This document shows positions 25,645 to 34,726 of a DNA stretch of 64,000 bases, in pieces. Both the position numbers and the translations under genes were made by a program. Each line of letters starts with the position of its first letter. Within the stretch, counting starts at the first letter, position 1. The stretch comes from Clostridia bacterium (GTDB lineage Bacteria > Bacillota > Clostridia > Oscillospirales > Acutalibacteraceae): NCBI GenBank assembly GCA_017431035.1, contig JAFRLW010000028.1:135823-199822 (forward strand). The letters run 5' to 3'. The notes under the pieces are model-generated. The model worked only from the letters and a program-made list of their open reading frames with translations, was not told the origin of the DNA and ran no database searches.

Positions 25645-26880
25645 ATGTTTTATGACGCACTAAAAGAATATGACCCGGAAGTTTTTGCGCCTATGCAGGC
25701 GGAACTGAAAAGACAGCAGCAGAATATTGAACTTATCGCTTCGGAGAATATAGTTTCAAAGGCGGTTTTACTCGCCGCAGGAAGCGTTCTCACAAATAAA
25801 TATGCCGAGGGGTTCCCCGAAAAAAGATATTACGGCGGTTGTGAACACGTCGACAAGGTAGAGCAAATCGCCATTGACCGTGCAAAAAAACTGTTTGGTG
25901 CGGAACACGCCAACGTTCAACCCCACAGCGGTGCAAACGCCAATTTGGCGGTCTTTTTCGCCCTTCTTAATCCCGGTGATACGGTGCTTGGTATGAGCCT
26001 TGCCCACGGCGGCCACCTCTCACACGGCTCACCCGTAAATATCTCGGGTAAATATTTTAACGTTGTTTCCTATGGGCTTGACGATGAAACCGAGTGTATA
26101 AATTATGACACCGTAATGGCTATGGCTAAAGAGCATAAGCCGAAACTTATTATAGCCGGTGCTTCCGCCTATGCGAGAACTATTGATTTTGCAAAAATGC
26201 GTGAAATAGCCGATGAGGTAGGCGCTTATCTTATGGTAGATATGGCGCATATTGCAGGTCTTGTTGCGGCAGGACTGCACCCCTCTCCCGTGCCCTATGC
26301 CGACGTTGTAACCACAACCACCCACAAAACCCTCCGTGGTCCACGTGGCGGACTGATACTCTGCAAAGAGTCTCTCGCAAAACAAATCGATAAAGCGGTT
26401 TTCCCCGGAACACAAGGCGGTCCGCTGGAACATATTATCGCCGCTAAAGCCGTTGCTCTCGGCGAGGCGCTTAAAAGCGATTTCAAAGAGTATCAAAAAC
26501 AAATCATTAAAAATGCCAAGGCGTTGTCCGTTGCCCTTGAAAAAGAAGGCTTCCGCATTATTTCGGGCGGCACCGATAACCACCTTATGCTTATAGACCT
26601 GCGCAATTTCGGTGTTACCGGCAAAGAGATGCAAAACCGTCTTGACGAAGTGCATATAACCGCCAACAAAAACGCCATACCGAACGACCCCGAAAGCCCC
26701 TTTGTAACAAGCGGACTGAGAGTCGGAACTCCGGCAGTCACCACAAGAGGATTTGGCGAGGCGGAAATGGAAAAAATCGCCCACTGGATAAAACTTTGCG
26801 CCGAAGATTTCAGCGCCAACAAAGAGAAAATCACAAATGAGGTTATTGCTCTTTGTAACCGGTTCCCGATTTACGAATAA
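25645..26880 (+). CDS. glyA: Serine hydroxymethyltransferase
   Basis: A 411-residue PLP enzyme that interconverts serine and glycine while charging tetrahydrofolate with a one-carbon unit. The family start ([12 protein letters not shown]), [30 protein letters not shown] and the PLP-lysine motif [14 protein letters not shown] near residues 222-235 are all intact. Full length, own promoter and terminator, typical housekeeping gene. Confidence 0.98.
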   Translation: MFYDALKEYDPEVFAPMQAELKRQQQNIELIASENIVSKAVLLAAGSVLTNKYAEGFPEKRYYGGCEHVDKVEQIAIDRAKKLFGAEHANVQPHSGANANLAVFFALLNPGDTVLGMSLAHGGHLSHGSPVNISGKYFNVVSYGLDDETECINYDTVMAMAKEHKPKLIIAGASAYARTIDFAKMREIADEVGAYLMVDMAHIAGLVAAGLHPSPVPYADVVTTTTHKTLRGPRGGLILCKESLAKQIDKAVFPGTQGGPLEHIIAAKAVALGEALKSDFKEYQKQIIKNAKALSVALEKEGFRIISGGTDNHLMLIDLRNFGVTGKEMQNRLDEVHITANKNAIPNDPESPFVTSGLRVGTPAVTTRGFGEAEMEKIAHWIKLCAEDFSANKEKITNEVIALCNRFPIYE

Positions 26881-26895
26881 TCAGTAAAATTAACG

Positions 26896-26929
26896 CAACC
26901 GTCAGGCGAAAACCTGACGGTTGTTTTTT
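26896..26929 (+). terminator. Terminator of glyA
   Basis: A perfect 11-bp stem CAACCGTCAGG (26896-26906)/CCTGACGGTTG (26913-26923), loop CGAAAA, then TTTTTT. It separates glyA from the convergent phage-like cassette. Confidence 0.92.
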
Positions 26930-27161
26930 ATTCTACTGCTGCATATTGTCTTCTCATAGGCGTATATCTTTTTTGGCTTCTTTGAAAAACATAACTTGGT
27001 ATCATATCAAGTTTTTTCTCTATTTTTTCAAGCCTGTAAAGAATAACGTCGGTGTTTTTCAAAATATTATTATGACTTTTTTTGTTGCCTAAAATGACCG
27101 TCAGCGCTGTGCCGCAAAGGGCACAAAGGGCGGTTATTGCCGCCGAGAGTATCTCGTTCAA
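26928..27161 (-). CDS. Small phage-like membrane protein (end of lysis cassette)
   Basis: A 77-residue protein with one N-terminal membrane segment (AAITALCALCGTALTVIL), a short basic stretch and an amphipathic helix (ILYRLEKIEKKLD). Overlaps the holin gene by four bases (ATGA). Position and size suit a phage accessory lysis or tail-associated membrane protein; no family was recognised. Confidence 0.6.
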   Translation of the reverse strand: MNEILSAAITALCALCGTALTVILGNKKSHNNILKNTDVILYRLEKIEKKLDMIPSYVFQRSQKRYTPMRRQYAAVE

Positions 27162-27421
27162 ACCTCTATACTCTCTTTAGGCTTTTTGTATAAAAGAGCG
27201 CTCTTGCTGTCATATATTCCTTTTGTTGTCGGGTCAACAAGTATTCCGACAGAGGCAAGAAATGTTATAACAGTGGCGAAGACGGAAATCATTTCCTCTT
27301 TTTTCACTTTAGGCACTATGCCGAAAAGTTCAAGTACCGAGTATAAAAAAGCAACTGCAGTAGGCAAAAAAGTAAGCAAAAACGTAGGGTTTTTAAGCCT
27401 TACTTTTAGATTTATTTTCAT
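27158..27421 (-). CDS. Phage holin, LC3 family
   Basis: An 87-residue protein with the phi-LC3 holin pattern: INLKVRLKNPTFL, a first membrane segment (LLTFLPTAVAFLYSVLELFGI), a second (VFATVITFLASVGIL) and VDPTTKGIYDSKSAL, the conserved end of this family. Holins open the cytoplasmic membrane so that the endolysin reaches the wall. A strong AAGGAG lies before the start, directly downstream of the GH25 lysozyme gene. Confidence 0.92.
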   Translation of the reverse strand: MKINLKVRLKNPTFLLTFLPTAVAFLYSVLELFGIVPKVKKEEMISVFATVITFLASVGILVDPTTKGIYDSKSALLYKKPKESIEV

Positions 27422-27433
27422 TTTTTCTCCTTT

Positions 27434-28549
27434 TTATTCAACTATCCATTTTAGTACAAGCCGCAAAAATCTCTTCAGCGCAGCAAGTATTCCTTTTTCA
27501 GTATCCTTTTCGTTTGTTTCGTCATCGGGCGTGTCGGGGGTAGGTGCTTCGTCGGGTGCAGGTGTTTCGTCAGGTGTCGGAACTGCGGAAGAATTAACCT
27601 CAACCGCCTTTTCCCCTTTTAGATTATAGGCGCCGTCTTTATCAATGGCGTAGGCCTTTATAGTGTAATTGCCCTCGTCTTTTATAGAGTAATCGGCATT
27701 AAATCCGTGATAACCGTTGCCTATTTTACCTACAAGGTCATCCCTTAAATCTTCCGCCAAAACGGAAACGAGGAAAATGGGCTCATCATTTTTATAAGCA
27801 TAAAGGTGCACTTCTACGGGCGTATCGTTTGTGCCGTTATACGCCCAACCCGTAGCCGAGGTTTCACTTGCGGTATCAAGATAGCCATAGGGGGATTTTG
27901 TATATCCGTTAAGTCCTGCCGCCTTTATCACCGCAGGGTAGTCAATATAGGCATAGTCTTTATCAACCGCACCGCTAATTCCGTTTATATAGGGGCTTTC
28001 AATATAGTTGGTGCTTCCGCCGTATTGCCACATACCGTACGATTTTTGATAGTCGCAAACGGTATTCCACTGCGCCACCCATTTATCAAACCGGTCAAGA
28101 CGACTATCGTTTAGTATCCCCGTAAGCCAGGAAAGAGAGGCGTAAAGCGCAACGTAGTAACCGCTGTCTTCCACCGTGTCTAAAAATGTTTCGCAAATGG
28201 TGACCGCCTTCTCTTTTGAAAGACCGCCTCGTTTTGCCTTGTAGCCGTCGGCGTCCTCCATATCAAAGCAAACGGGGTAGGACGGTTTTTTGCCCTTTAA
28301 CCGTCTTAGCATATGGGCGGCTTCGCTCTTTGCTTCCGCCTCGCTCATAGCATAAGAGTAAATATATGCGCCCCAGGGTATGCCGTTTGCCTCGCAGCCG
28401 GCTACGTTCTCTTCAAAACGCTTGTCATCCTGACCCACATCGTCATTTCCGTAACCTATACGAAGTATCGCAAAATCTACTCCCGCAGCCTTTACTGCCG
28501 CCCAGTTAATTTTGCCGTTGTTGTCTGAAACATCTATTCCTTTTATCAT
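27434..28549 (-). CDS. GH25 lysozyme (endolysin) with C-terminal Bsp-like wall-binding domain
   Basis: A 371-residue muramidase that cuts the MurNAc-GlcNAc bond of peptidoglycan. GH25 motifs: IKGIDVSDNNGKI at the start (catalytic-site Asp), YIYSYA and the active-site strand CFDMEDADGY near residue 97. Residues ~225-325 form a GBS-Bsp-like repeat domain (HLYAYKNDEPIFLVSV), then a Pro/Glu/Thr/Asp-rich tail and a hydrophobic C-terminus. No signal peptide, which fits export through the neighbouring holin. The hydrophobic end (LKRFLRLVLKWIVE) is unusual for an endolysin. Confidence 0.93.
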   Translation of the reverse strand: MIKGIDVSDNNGKINWAAVKAAGVDFAILRIGYGNDDVGQDDKRFEENVAGCEANGIPWGAYIYSYAMSEAEAKSEAAHMLRRLKGKKPSYPVCFDMEDADGYKAKRGGLSKEKAVTICETFLDTVEDSGYYVALYASLSWLTGILNDSRLDRFDKWVAQWNTVCDYQKSYGMWQYGGSTNYIESPYINGISGAVDKDYAYIDYPAVIKAAGLNGYTKSPYGYLDTASETSATGWAYNGTNDTPVEVHLYAYKNDEPIFLVSVLAEDLRDDLVGKIGNGYHGFNADYSIKDEGNYTIKAYAIDKDGAYNLKGEKAVEVNSSAVPTPDETPAPDEAPTPDTPDDETNEKDTEKGILAALKRFLRLVLKWIVE

Positions 28550-28583
28550 AATCTCACGCTTTCTTTTGTGTGTTTTTATGGGT

Positions 28584-30250
28584 TTATTCTACAACTATAA
28601 CTGCGTTTCCTCCGTCGTTTGAATGAAGAGTAAATCTGACGTAGGCTATTCTGCTGTCTGCCGGAACGGTAAAACTATATAGTCTTTTAACAGTCGTGTC
28701 ATAGTTATACGGCGAGTAAATGGTCATTTCCTCACCTTCGGCATTTTGTTTAAGGAAATATGGTGTGATTTTATAATCTATTATAATATTTTTATTTTCG
28801 TCATAGAAGAAGGAACACTCGTATCCGCCGCTATTTCCTATATATTCGTTATAAAAACTTACTTTATCTCTTTGTTTTACGGGGATAAAACCTGTACATA
28901 CGGCACCGGTTGCCTCTTCTTCGTTTGCATAACTGTTTATTCTGTATCCGTTTTTATATCCGACAGAGTTATAAATGTTACCGTTTTCATCGGTCGATTT
29001 TACAATCTCGTTTTCAAGAGCAGCCGATATAGGCACGGCTGAAACCGTAATAGTTATATTGTCGGTAGGGTTGTTTATCGTGATTTCTCCGTCGCTGTAA
29101 ACGTTATCGGTAATATCAACGTTTCCCATAGTCACTCTGACGTCGGCGCCGGTTAGCGTATATCCCTCTTGTGCACAAAGAGTAGATTTATAAGAGTCTG
29201 TTATAGCGACTAAACCGCCCGTGGCCGTACAATTTGTAAAGTTTTCTTGTACGGTGTAAAGTTTAACAGGAGTGCCCTTTGTCATTTTTTCTCTGAACCT
29301 GTTTATACGGTCTATTGTTTCTCCCTTTTTAAGCATATAGTTTATAACCTTTGTCATCATTGTATCGCCTGTAAAAGTCATTACCTCGTCTACAAGTTTT
29401 TTATAGGCATTTTTGTTACACCTTGTTCTTTTTATTTCGTTGGTGTAAAACATTGAAAGTTCATAATCTTTGTCAATATCCGACTGATTAAAACCTAATA
29501 TTTCTTCAAGAATAAATGCTAATGTTCCCGTTCTGTCAGCGCCTAAGTTACAGTGAAAAAATACCGGCTCGTTATGATTTATCGCCGTGATGATATAACT
29601 TACCGTATCTAATAAATAGGGGTTGTTCTCAACGGAATACGCTCTGAATTGTGCAGGACGGAAAAAGTGTATATCGTCACCAAGCGGCGACTCGGTGTTT
29701 TCGGTTTCATTTCCTCTAAGATTTACCTCGTGCCTCATTCCGAGTTCGTTCACTAAAGCACTTCTGTCTAAAGAGGATATCTCGCCGCCTCTTACTAAAA
29801 GTCCGTATTTTACAGTGCCGCCCGAAACATTATATCCGCCAAGGTCCCTTATATTGTTTCCATTCGTATTTATAAGGCGAAGACTGTCAAGCGGCATTAC
29901 CCGATATGCGATGTCATAAAGCACATACCTAGTAAAATCTTTGGGCTCTAAATTAAAATAACTTTTTCCTTCGATATTAATTCCGATCGGTTTTGTATTT
30001 GATATTTTCGGAACTTCCGGCGCATAGTTTTCTATATACGAGTTTGAATAATCGTTCTCATTATAGTTGACGTTATCCATAAAATCTCTGACTGTTTTCG
30101 GACACTGATTCCACAGTCTTGTTTTTATATCACCGTTCAAATCAAACATTATATCGCCTTTACAATATTTGCCTGCGGTTTTTAGTTTGAGGGTATTAAG
30201 ACCCGATAATTCCGATATCTTTTTACCGTTATAATATACTTTTAGACCCA

Positions 30251-30251
<1 letters not shown>
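28584..30251 (-). CDS. Phage-like tail-module protein with tyrosine-phosphatase domain
   Basis: A 555-residue protein with no signal peptide. Residues 1-45 are a short beta-rich start of the type found on phage tail proteins (YYNGKKISELSG). Residues ~45-320 are a Y_phosphatase3-type tyrosine phosphatase with RDLGGYNVSGGTVKYG and the P-loop HCNLGADRTG (Cys about 234). This domain parallels the one in the dockerin protein at 23187 over its whole length (shared NELG, NLRG, SPxGD, SDIDKDYEL, RTRCN). The C-terminal ~200 residues are beta-rich and repetitive. It overlaps the collagen-like gene by one base, and lysozyme and holin follow. A phosphatase in a tail/lysis cassette is not a familiar layout. 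Confidence 0.8.
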
Positions 30252-31045
<794 letters not shown>

Positions 31046-31047
<2 letters not shown>

Positions 31048-31075
31048 AAAAATCACCCGAGATTTCTCTCGGGTG
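31046..31075 (-). terminator. Terminator of the thioesterase-antiporter operon
   Basis: A 9-bp stem CACCCGAGA (31054-31062)/TCTCGGGTG (31067-31075), loop TTTC, with a T-run on the minus strand (A-run 31046-31053 on plus). Its T-run overlaps the -35 box of the cassette promoter. Confidence 0.88.
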
Positions 31076-31091
31076 ATAATTATTATATTTT

Positions 31092-31796
31092 TTACCAAAG
31101 TCTTATCAGCGTATTAACTGTACCGTCATCTTTTGAAAAGACCTTTATATCATATGCGCTTTCGTTTGTTTTTAAGGCTACCGCTATTTTGTCGCCGTAT
31201 TTCACTTCTTTTTTGTATTCTATTATGAGGTTATCAAACTCTTTTTCCGGCATAATCTCATACGCCATATCAAGATAATTGAGATTATGAACGTGATCGT
31301 TTATATCAATATCGGTTTTTCTGATAGGATAGTCTATTATTTTGTCGGCTTCCTCGTTTGCGGTTAGTTTAGAGTTATCAAAATCAAAGGCTTTTCGTTC
31401 GTATTCGGGGTGATAAGACTCAACCGTTTTTTCATCAAGTCTTTTAGGTCTTCTCGTTTTAGCGTCAACAAGTATCCATATAGACCTTGCCACCGCAACC
31501 TTTTCTCCATCGGCAAAAACCTCAAAATCCCTGTAGACATAAAGTTTTGTGGCGCTGCTTATATAGGTGTTTACTTCTATTTCGGCGGCGTATGAGGGGC
31601 GCTTTAATACCTTTAAGTTCCAGGAAAGCAGTACCCAGGTTATCCCGTCGTCGATAATATCGGCAACGCCGTTTTTAACGGTGTCCGAGTGTTTTCCCGA
31701 GCAGTCCTCAAGATATTTCAGTATCGCCCTGTTTGTCAGTTTTTTATCTTTGTTTATATCGATAAAGCCCGTTTTATAAGTTGATTTATAAACCAT
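31092..31796 (-). CDS. Acyl-ACP thioesterase (FatA/FatB family)
   Basis: A 234-residue double hotdog-fold enzyme that releases fatty acids from acyl carrier protein. N-terminal hotdog with DIIDDGITWVLLSWNLKVLKRPSYAAEIEV, followed by VARSIWILVDAKTRRPKRL; the second half contains DINDHVHNLNYLDMAYE, the conserved Asn/His strand of bacterial FatA-like thioesterases. It lies 11 bases after the antiporter gene on the same strand. It probably supplies free fatty acids for membrane lipids. Confidence 0.93.
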   Translation of the reverse strand: MVYKSTYKTGFIDINKDKKLTNRAILKYLEDCSGKHSDTVKNGVADIIDDGITWVLLSWNLKVLKRPSYAAEIEVNTYISSATKLYVYRDFEVFADGEKVAVARSIWILVDAKTRRPKRLDEKTVESYHPEYERKAFDFDNSKLTANEEADKIIDYPIRKTDIDINDHVHNLNYLDMAYEIMPEKEFDNLIIEYKKEVKYGDKIAVALKTNESAYDIKVFSKDDGTVNTLIRLW

Positions 31797-31806
31797 AATT
31801 TCTCCT

Positions 31807-33099
31807 TTAGCCGTTTAGTGAGGGCTGTTTTCCACGTGAACTTTTGCGTTCTTCTCTTTTTATTTCTCCCGCTTTTATAAGTGCCGATTTTGTAAAGGTA
31901 GGTCCGAAAAGTTCAAATATCAGCACTCCGAAAAGCACAACGTTTCTTATCAGTCTGCCCTCGGTTTCGGGGAAAAGTCTGAGGGCTGAAAGCGACATTC
32001 CAAGCGCTACTCCCGCCTGGGGGAAAAGGGTTATGCCGAGCGCACGTTTAACCTTTTTAGGATAATGTGTTATAGAGCAACCCATAGCCGCACCGATATA
32101 TTTACCCAAACATCTTGTAACAATGTAAACAAGACCTATCGTCAGCACCGCCGTATCCATAAAGACGTTCAGTTGCAGTTCGGCGCCGCTAAGCACAAAG
32201 AAAAGTACAAAAAGCGGAGCGGTCCAGCGGTCAACCCTTTCCATAAGTTCTTCGGCAAAATCGCAAACGTTACAAAATACCGTTCCCATCATCATACAGG
32301 TGAGAAGTACCGAAAAACCTATATTTATATTTCCGATTTTGAACTTTAACATCGAAAAAGCAACGGCAAAGAAAACAAATGCAACCGAAACGCTGAGTCT
32401 TTTACTCCTTGAGTGGAAAAACCGCTCAACATAGGAAAATATAAGTCCGAATAGCGCACCGATACCGAGCGATAAAACAATCTCAAGCAAAGGCTCAAGA
32501 ATAATAGACATCAGGTTTACGCTTCCTATCATTGCTTTGGCTATGCCGAAAGAAAGGGCAAATGCAATAAGACCTATTGCGTCGTCAAGAGCAACCACCG
32601 GCAGTAAAAGCGATGTCGTAGGCCCCTTCGCTTTGTACTGTTTTACAACCATAAGCGTGGCGGCAGGCGCCGTTGCGGCGGCTATTGCCCCAAGGGTTAT
32701 CGCCGCAGTCAGCGGAAACTTTTTCTCCCCGAGTATAAAATGCAAAGAGATAAGGGCAATATCGACAAAAATCATAGCCATAATCGACTCGAATATGCTG
32801 ACTATCAGCACCTTTTTGCCGGTTTTTTTGAGTTCACTCATACGAAACTCGTTGCCTATCGTAAAGGCGATAAAGCCGAGCGCCGTTTCGCTTATGATAC
32901 TGTAAGCCGATACGTTTCCTATATCCGTAAATCCAAGTCCCGAAATGCCGAAACGCCCAAGCACAAAAGGACCTACAAGTATTCCCGTTATAAGATATCC
33001 CGTAACCGCCGGAAAACCGAACTTTTTAGTAATCCTCGTCACAAGAAGTCCTAAAAGCAGGGCGGTCGCAAGGCTGAATAGTATTAAATAATGCTCCAT
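31807..33099 (-). CDS. Cation:proton antiporter, CPA2 family
   Basis: A 430-residue integral membrane protein with 12-13 hydrophobic segments, of the Na+/H+ exchanger (KefB/NapA) family: GFPAVTGYLITGILVGPFVLG near residue 30, ISETALGFIAFTIGNEF near 68, and the transport-site region VVALDDAIGLIAFAL near residue 165. No TrkA-N domain is fused. Expected to exchange Na+ or K+ for H+. First gene of a two-gene operon with the thioesterase. Confidence 0.9.
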   Translation of the reverse strand: MEHYLILFSLATALLLGLLVTRITKKFGFPAVTGYLITGILVGPFVLGRFGISGLGFTDIGNVSAYSIISETALGFIAFTIGNEFRMSELKKTGKKVLIVSIFESIMAMIFVDIALISLHFILGEKKFPLTAAITLGAIAAATAPAATLMVVKQYKAKGPTTSLLLPVVALDDAIGLIAFALSFGIAKAMIGSVNLMSIILEPLLEIVLSLGIGALFGLIFSYVERFFHSRSKRLSVSVAFVFFAVAFSMLKFKIGNINIGFSVLLTCMMMGTVFCNVCDFAEELMERVDRWTAPLFVLFFVLSGAELQLNVFMDTAVLTIGLVYIVTRCLGKYIGAAMGCSITHYPKKVKRALGITLFPQAGVALGMSLSALRLFPETEGRLIRNVVLFGVLIFELFGPTFTKSALIKAGEIKREERKSSRGKQPSLNG

Positions 33100-33232
33100 A
33101 GTATAAGGTCATCTCCCAAGATAACAATTTTATCACCCCTCTTTCTTTAAGTCAAGGTTAAAGGGGATATTTGCCCTTTGCCGCTATCTTCTTTTGTATT
33201 AAAAAATATCCCTTAAATCTTCAAATTTTGTG
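33100..33232. other. Short intergenic region upstream of tRNA-Leu promoter
   Basis: 133 bases between the divergent antiporter gene and the tRNA-Leu promoter. It probably contains the antiporter promoter; nothing else was recognised. Confidence 0.4.
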
Positions 33233-33261
33233 TTGACAAAGCACTCGGTCGGTGATATAAT
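33233..33261 (+). promoter_or_regulatory. Promoter of tRNA-Leu
   Basis: Consensus TTGACA (33233-33238), 17-base spacer, consensus TATAAT (33256-33261), ending 18 bases before the tRNA 5' end. A perfect strong promoter, as expected for a stable RNA. Confidence 0.92.
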
Positions 33262-33279
33262 AATCGGGCGATAAAAAAT

Positions 33280-33363
33280 GCGAGTGTGCTGGAATAGGCA
33301 GACAGGCACGTTTGAGGGGCGTGTGTCATCGACGTATGGGTTCAAGTCCCATCACTCGCACCA
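33280..33363 (+). tRNA. tRNA-Leu (anticodon GAG)
   Basis: 84-nt class II tRNA: acceptor GCGAGTG with CACTCGC, anticodon stem CACGT/GCGTG around TTGAGGG (GAG), long variable arm (TGTCATCGACG), T-arm TATGGGTTCAAGTCCCATC... with discriminator A and encoded CCA (33361-33363). The 18-base 3' end GTCCCATCACTCGCACCA recurs exactly at 33559 and 33728. Confidence 0.95.
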
Positions 33364-33368
33364 AAAAA

Positions 33369-33400
33369 GACTATCATCCTTTAGGGTGGTAGTCTTTTTT
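33369..33400 (+). terminator. Terminator of tRNA-Leu (copy A)
   Basis: An 11-bp stem (two G-U pairs) GACTATCATCC (33369-33379) with GGGTGGTAGTC (33384-33394), followed by TTTTTT. An exact copy recurs at 33751-33782, and a sequence-diverged but equally structured version at 33580-33617. Confidence 0.92.
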
Positions 33401-33413
33401 CTTTGAATATAGT

Positions 33414-33576
33414 GTGATGGGACTTGAAGCCTAAGAGGGCTGAGTGCGTTAAGAAAAATAGTCCGGTGGACTGTTTTTTAGCACTCAGGTGCGAAGACGG
33501 GTACTGAACACATAGTGTTCGGTCGTCGAGCAGGGCAGATTTGCTTTAGCAAATATGCGTCCCATCACTCGCACCA
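33414..33576 (+). repeat. tRNA-Leu tail element 1
   Basis: Begins with GTGATGGGACTTGAA (33414-33428), the reverse complement of the tRNA-Leu T-arm/acceptor 3' side, and ends with a direct copy of the tRNA 3' end (GTCCCATCACTCGCACCA, 33559-33576). The ends form a perfect 10-bp outer stem. Inside are nested TGAGTGC (33441-33447)/GCACTCA (33481-33487), an inner hairpin with apex TCCGGTGGA (33454-33478), GAACAC/GTGTTC (33506-33520) and ATTTGC/GCAAAT (33539-33554). No ORF. It is followed by its own terminator (33580-33617). Confidence 0.85.
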
Positions 33577-33579
33577 AAT

Positions 33580-33617
33580 ACAAGAGTTACCCATTAGGGT
33601 GGCTCTTGTATTTTTTT
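33580..33617 (+). terminator. Terminator behind tail copy 1 (diverged copy B)
   Basis: ACAAGAGTTACCC pairs with GGGTGGCTCTTGT across an ATTA loop and is followed by TTTTTTT. The loop side TTAGGGTGG is shared with copies A while the stem bases changed on both sides, so pairing was preserved. Confidence 0.88.
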
Positions 33618-33625
33618 CTATTATT

Positions 33626-33745
33626 GTGATGGGACTTGAAAAGGGCGACGGCGTAGCCGGAAACAACCTTCCGGTGGACGGTTGTTTAGCCCGTGGGCGT
33701 GTAGCCGCAACAGTTGCGGCGTGGCGAGTCCCATCACTCGCACCA
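33626..33745 (+). repeat. tRNA-Leu tail element 2
   Basis: The same plan as element 1 with different inner sequence: starts with GTGATGGGACTTGAA (33626-33640), has an inner hairpin AAACAACC...GGTTGTTT (33661-33687) with the same TCCGGTGGA apex, a second hairpin GCCGCAA/TTGCGGC (33704-33720), and ends with GTCCCATCACTCGCACCA (33728-33745). It is followed by terminator copy A'. The 75 bases 33728-33802 are identical to 33346-33420. Confidence 0.85.
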
Positions 33746-33750
33746 AAAAA

Positions 33751-33782
33751 GACTATCATCCTTTAGGGTGGTAGTCTTTTTT
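33751..33782 (+). terminator. Terminator behind tail copy 2 (exact copy of A)
   Basis: Identical in sequence to the tRNA-Leu terminator at 33369-33400, with the same flanks. It also faces the convergent HPr-kinase-like gene. Confidence 0.9.
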
Positions 33783-33810
33783 CTTTGAATATAGTGTGAT
33801 GGCTTTTTTA

Positions 33811-34536
33811 TTACCTCATCCCCTCAAATGCAACCTTTGCGGCGGCGGGGGAAATATTGCAGGAGAGTTCGTAAAAACGGACATATCCTGACGTCTCATT
33901 TAATAGTTCTAACGTGTGTTTTAAGTTCTCTTCATCCTGCGGTCTATATACTTGGTTTAGTAAGGTTGTGTACGCATCTAAAAAAGAAACCTCTTTTATA
34001 CTGTTTTCTTTCCCTCTTTTTAGTACGCAAATCGCCTTTAGAGGCACCGATACATTTTTATTCATACCCTCTTTGCCGGACCAGGGGGTGCCGTTTACAA
34101 AAACGCCGTTTTCCTTGACCGATATAAGCGGTTTATCACCGTTTACAACGTATGCGCCCTCTATATTATGAAGCCAAAGGTTTGTATGGGTGGTTTTGCC
34201 CGTTCCCGACGGGGCGGTGAATAGATAGGCGCTGTTATCCACGGCGACCGCTGAGCCGTGCATCAAAAAGGTATTAAAGGCAATTAGTTTTGTCGCCGCT
34301 TTTCTGTAAACGGCAAGGGTTTCAAGATAGCCGTCGCTGAAATCCTTTGGGGAAACACCCATAAGTTTTGCTTCCGCTTTTGACTTTTCACGTTCAAAAT
34401 CTATATCCGCCTTGTTAGTCTTTACGCTAAATGCCGCATCGCCCTCACAAAGATAATCTTTACAAAGGCTATAGGTTTCGCTGTAAATTGTTTCGACACC
34501 GATAACAACACCGGCAAGGCAAATCTTAAAAGTCAT
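33811..34536 (-). CDS. HPr-kinase-like P-loop ATPase
   Basis: A 241-residue protein whose C-terminal half resembles the HPr kinase/PEP-carboxykinase-like fold: LMHGSAVAVDNSAYLFTAPSGTGKTTHTNLW, with the Walker A around residue 108, then VVNGDKPLI and WSGKEGMN. The N-terminal ~85 residues match nothing recognised. It lacks the CBS/DRTGG part of true HprK and is too short for PckA. Relatives often sit near radical-SAM or PqqD-like peptide genes, but none is nearby; it stands alone between tRNA-Leu and a TetR gene. Confidence 0.65.
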   Translation of the reverse strand: MTFKICLAGVVIGVETIYSETYSLCKDYLCEGDAAFSVKTNKADIDFEREKSKAEAKLMGVSPKDFSDGYLETLAVYRKAATKLIAFNTFLMHGSAVAVDNSAYLFTAPSGTGKTTHTNLWLHNIEGAYVVNGDKPLISVKENGVFVNGTPWSGKEGMNKNVSVPLKAICVLKRGKENSIKEVSFLDAYTTLLNQVYRPQDEENLKHTLELLNETSGYVRFYELSCNISPAAAKVAFEGMR

Positions 34537-34634
34537 TTTTATATCCTTTATCCCAAAATGGTTGTTTTACACCTTAATTATATATACAAAACACCACGAG
34601 TTCAAGTAATTTTATCAAAAACTGACAAATATAA

Positions 34635-34663
34635 TTGACAAAAGTGAAAATAAATGTTATACT
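34635..34663 (+). promoter_or_regulatory. Promoter of the TetR gene
   Basis: TTGACA (34635-34640), 17-base spacer, TATACT (34658-34663). The palindromic operator lies 20 bases downstream. Confidence 0.85.
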
Positions 34664-34682
34664 TTTGATAGTTAGATATTCA

Positions 34683-34705
34683 AAATGATAGTTTGTCTAT
34701 CATTT
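34683..34705 (+). promoter_or_regulatory. Palindromic operator, probable TetR autoregulation site
   Basis: Perfect 9-bp arms AAATGATAG (34683-34691) and CTATCATTT (34697-34705) with a TTTGT spacer, between the promoter and the start of the TetR gene. Size and place fit a TetR-dimer site that represses its own transcript. Confidence 0.75.
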
Positions 34706-34726
34706 CTCGGTTTCAGGTGATTAAAA

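Noticed and set aside
33515..33766. 83-residue frame over the tRNA-Leu elements
   Set aside because: It translates the hairpin inserts and the tRNA tail copies; both strands are open only because of the inverted repeats.
33414..33802. Integron attC sites or a CRISPR-like array
   Set aside because: No integron integrase or cassette ORFs, the outer arms match the tRNA-Leu 3' end, and the bodies are few and unequal. They are reported as tRNA-tail elements instead.
33811..34536. True HPr kinase/phosphorylase
   Set aside because: It lacks the HprK N-terminal domain and the K/M loop usually seen downstream of Walker A, and is short; called HPr-kinase-like only.
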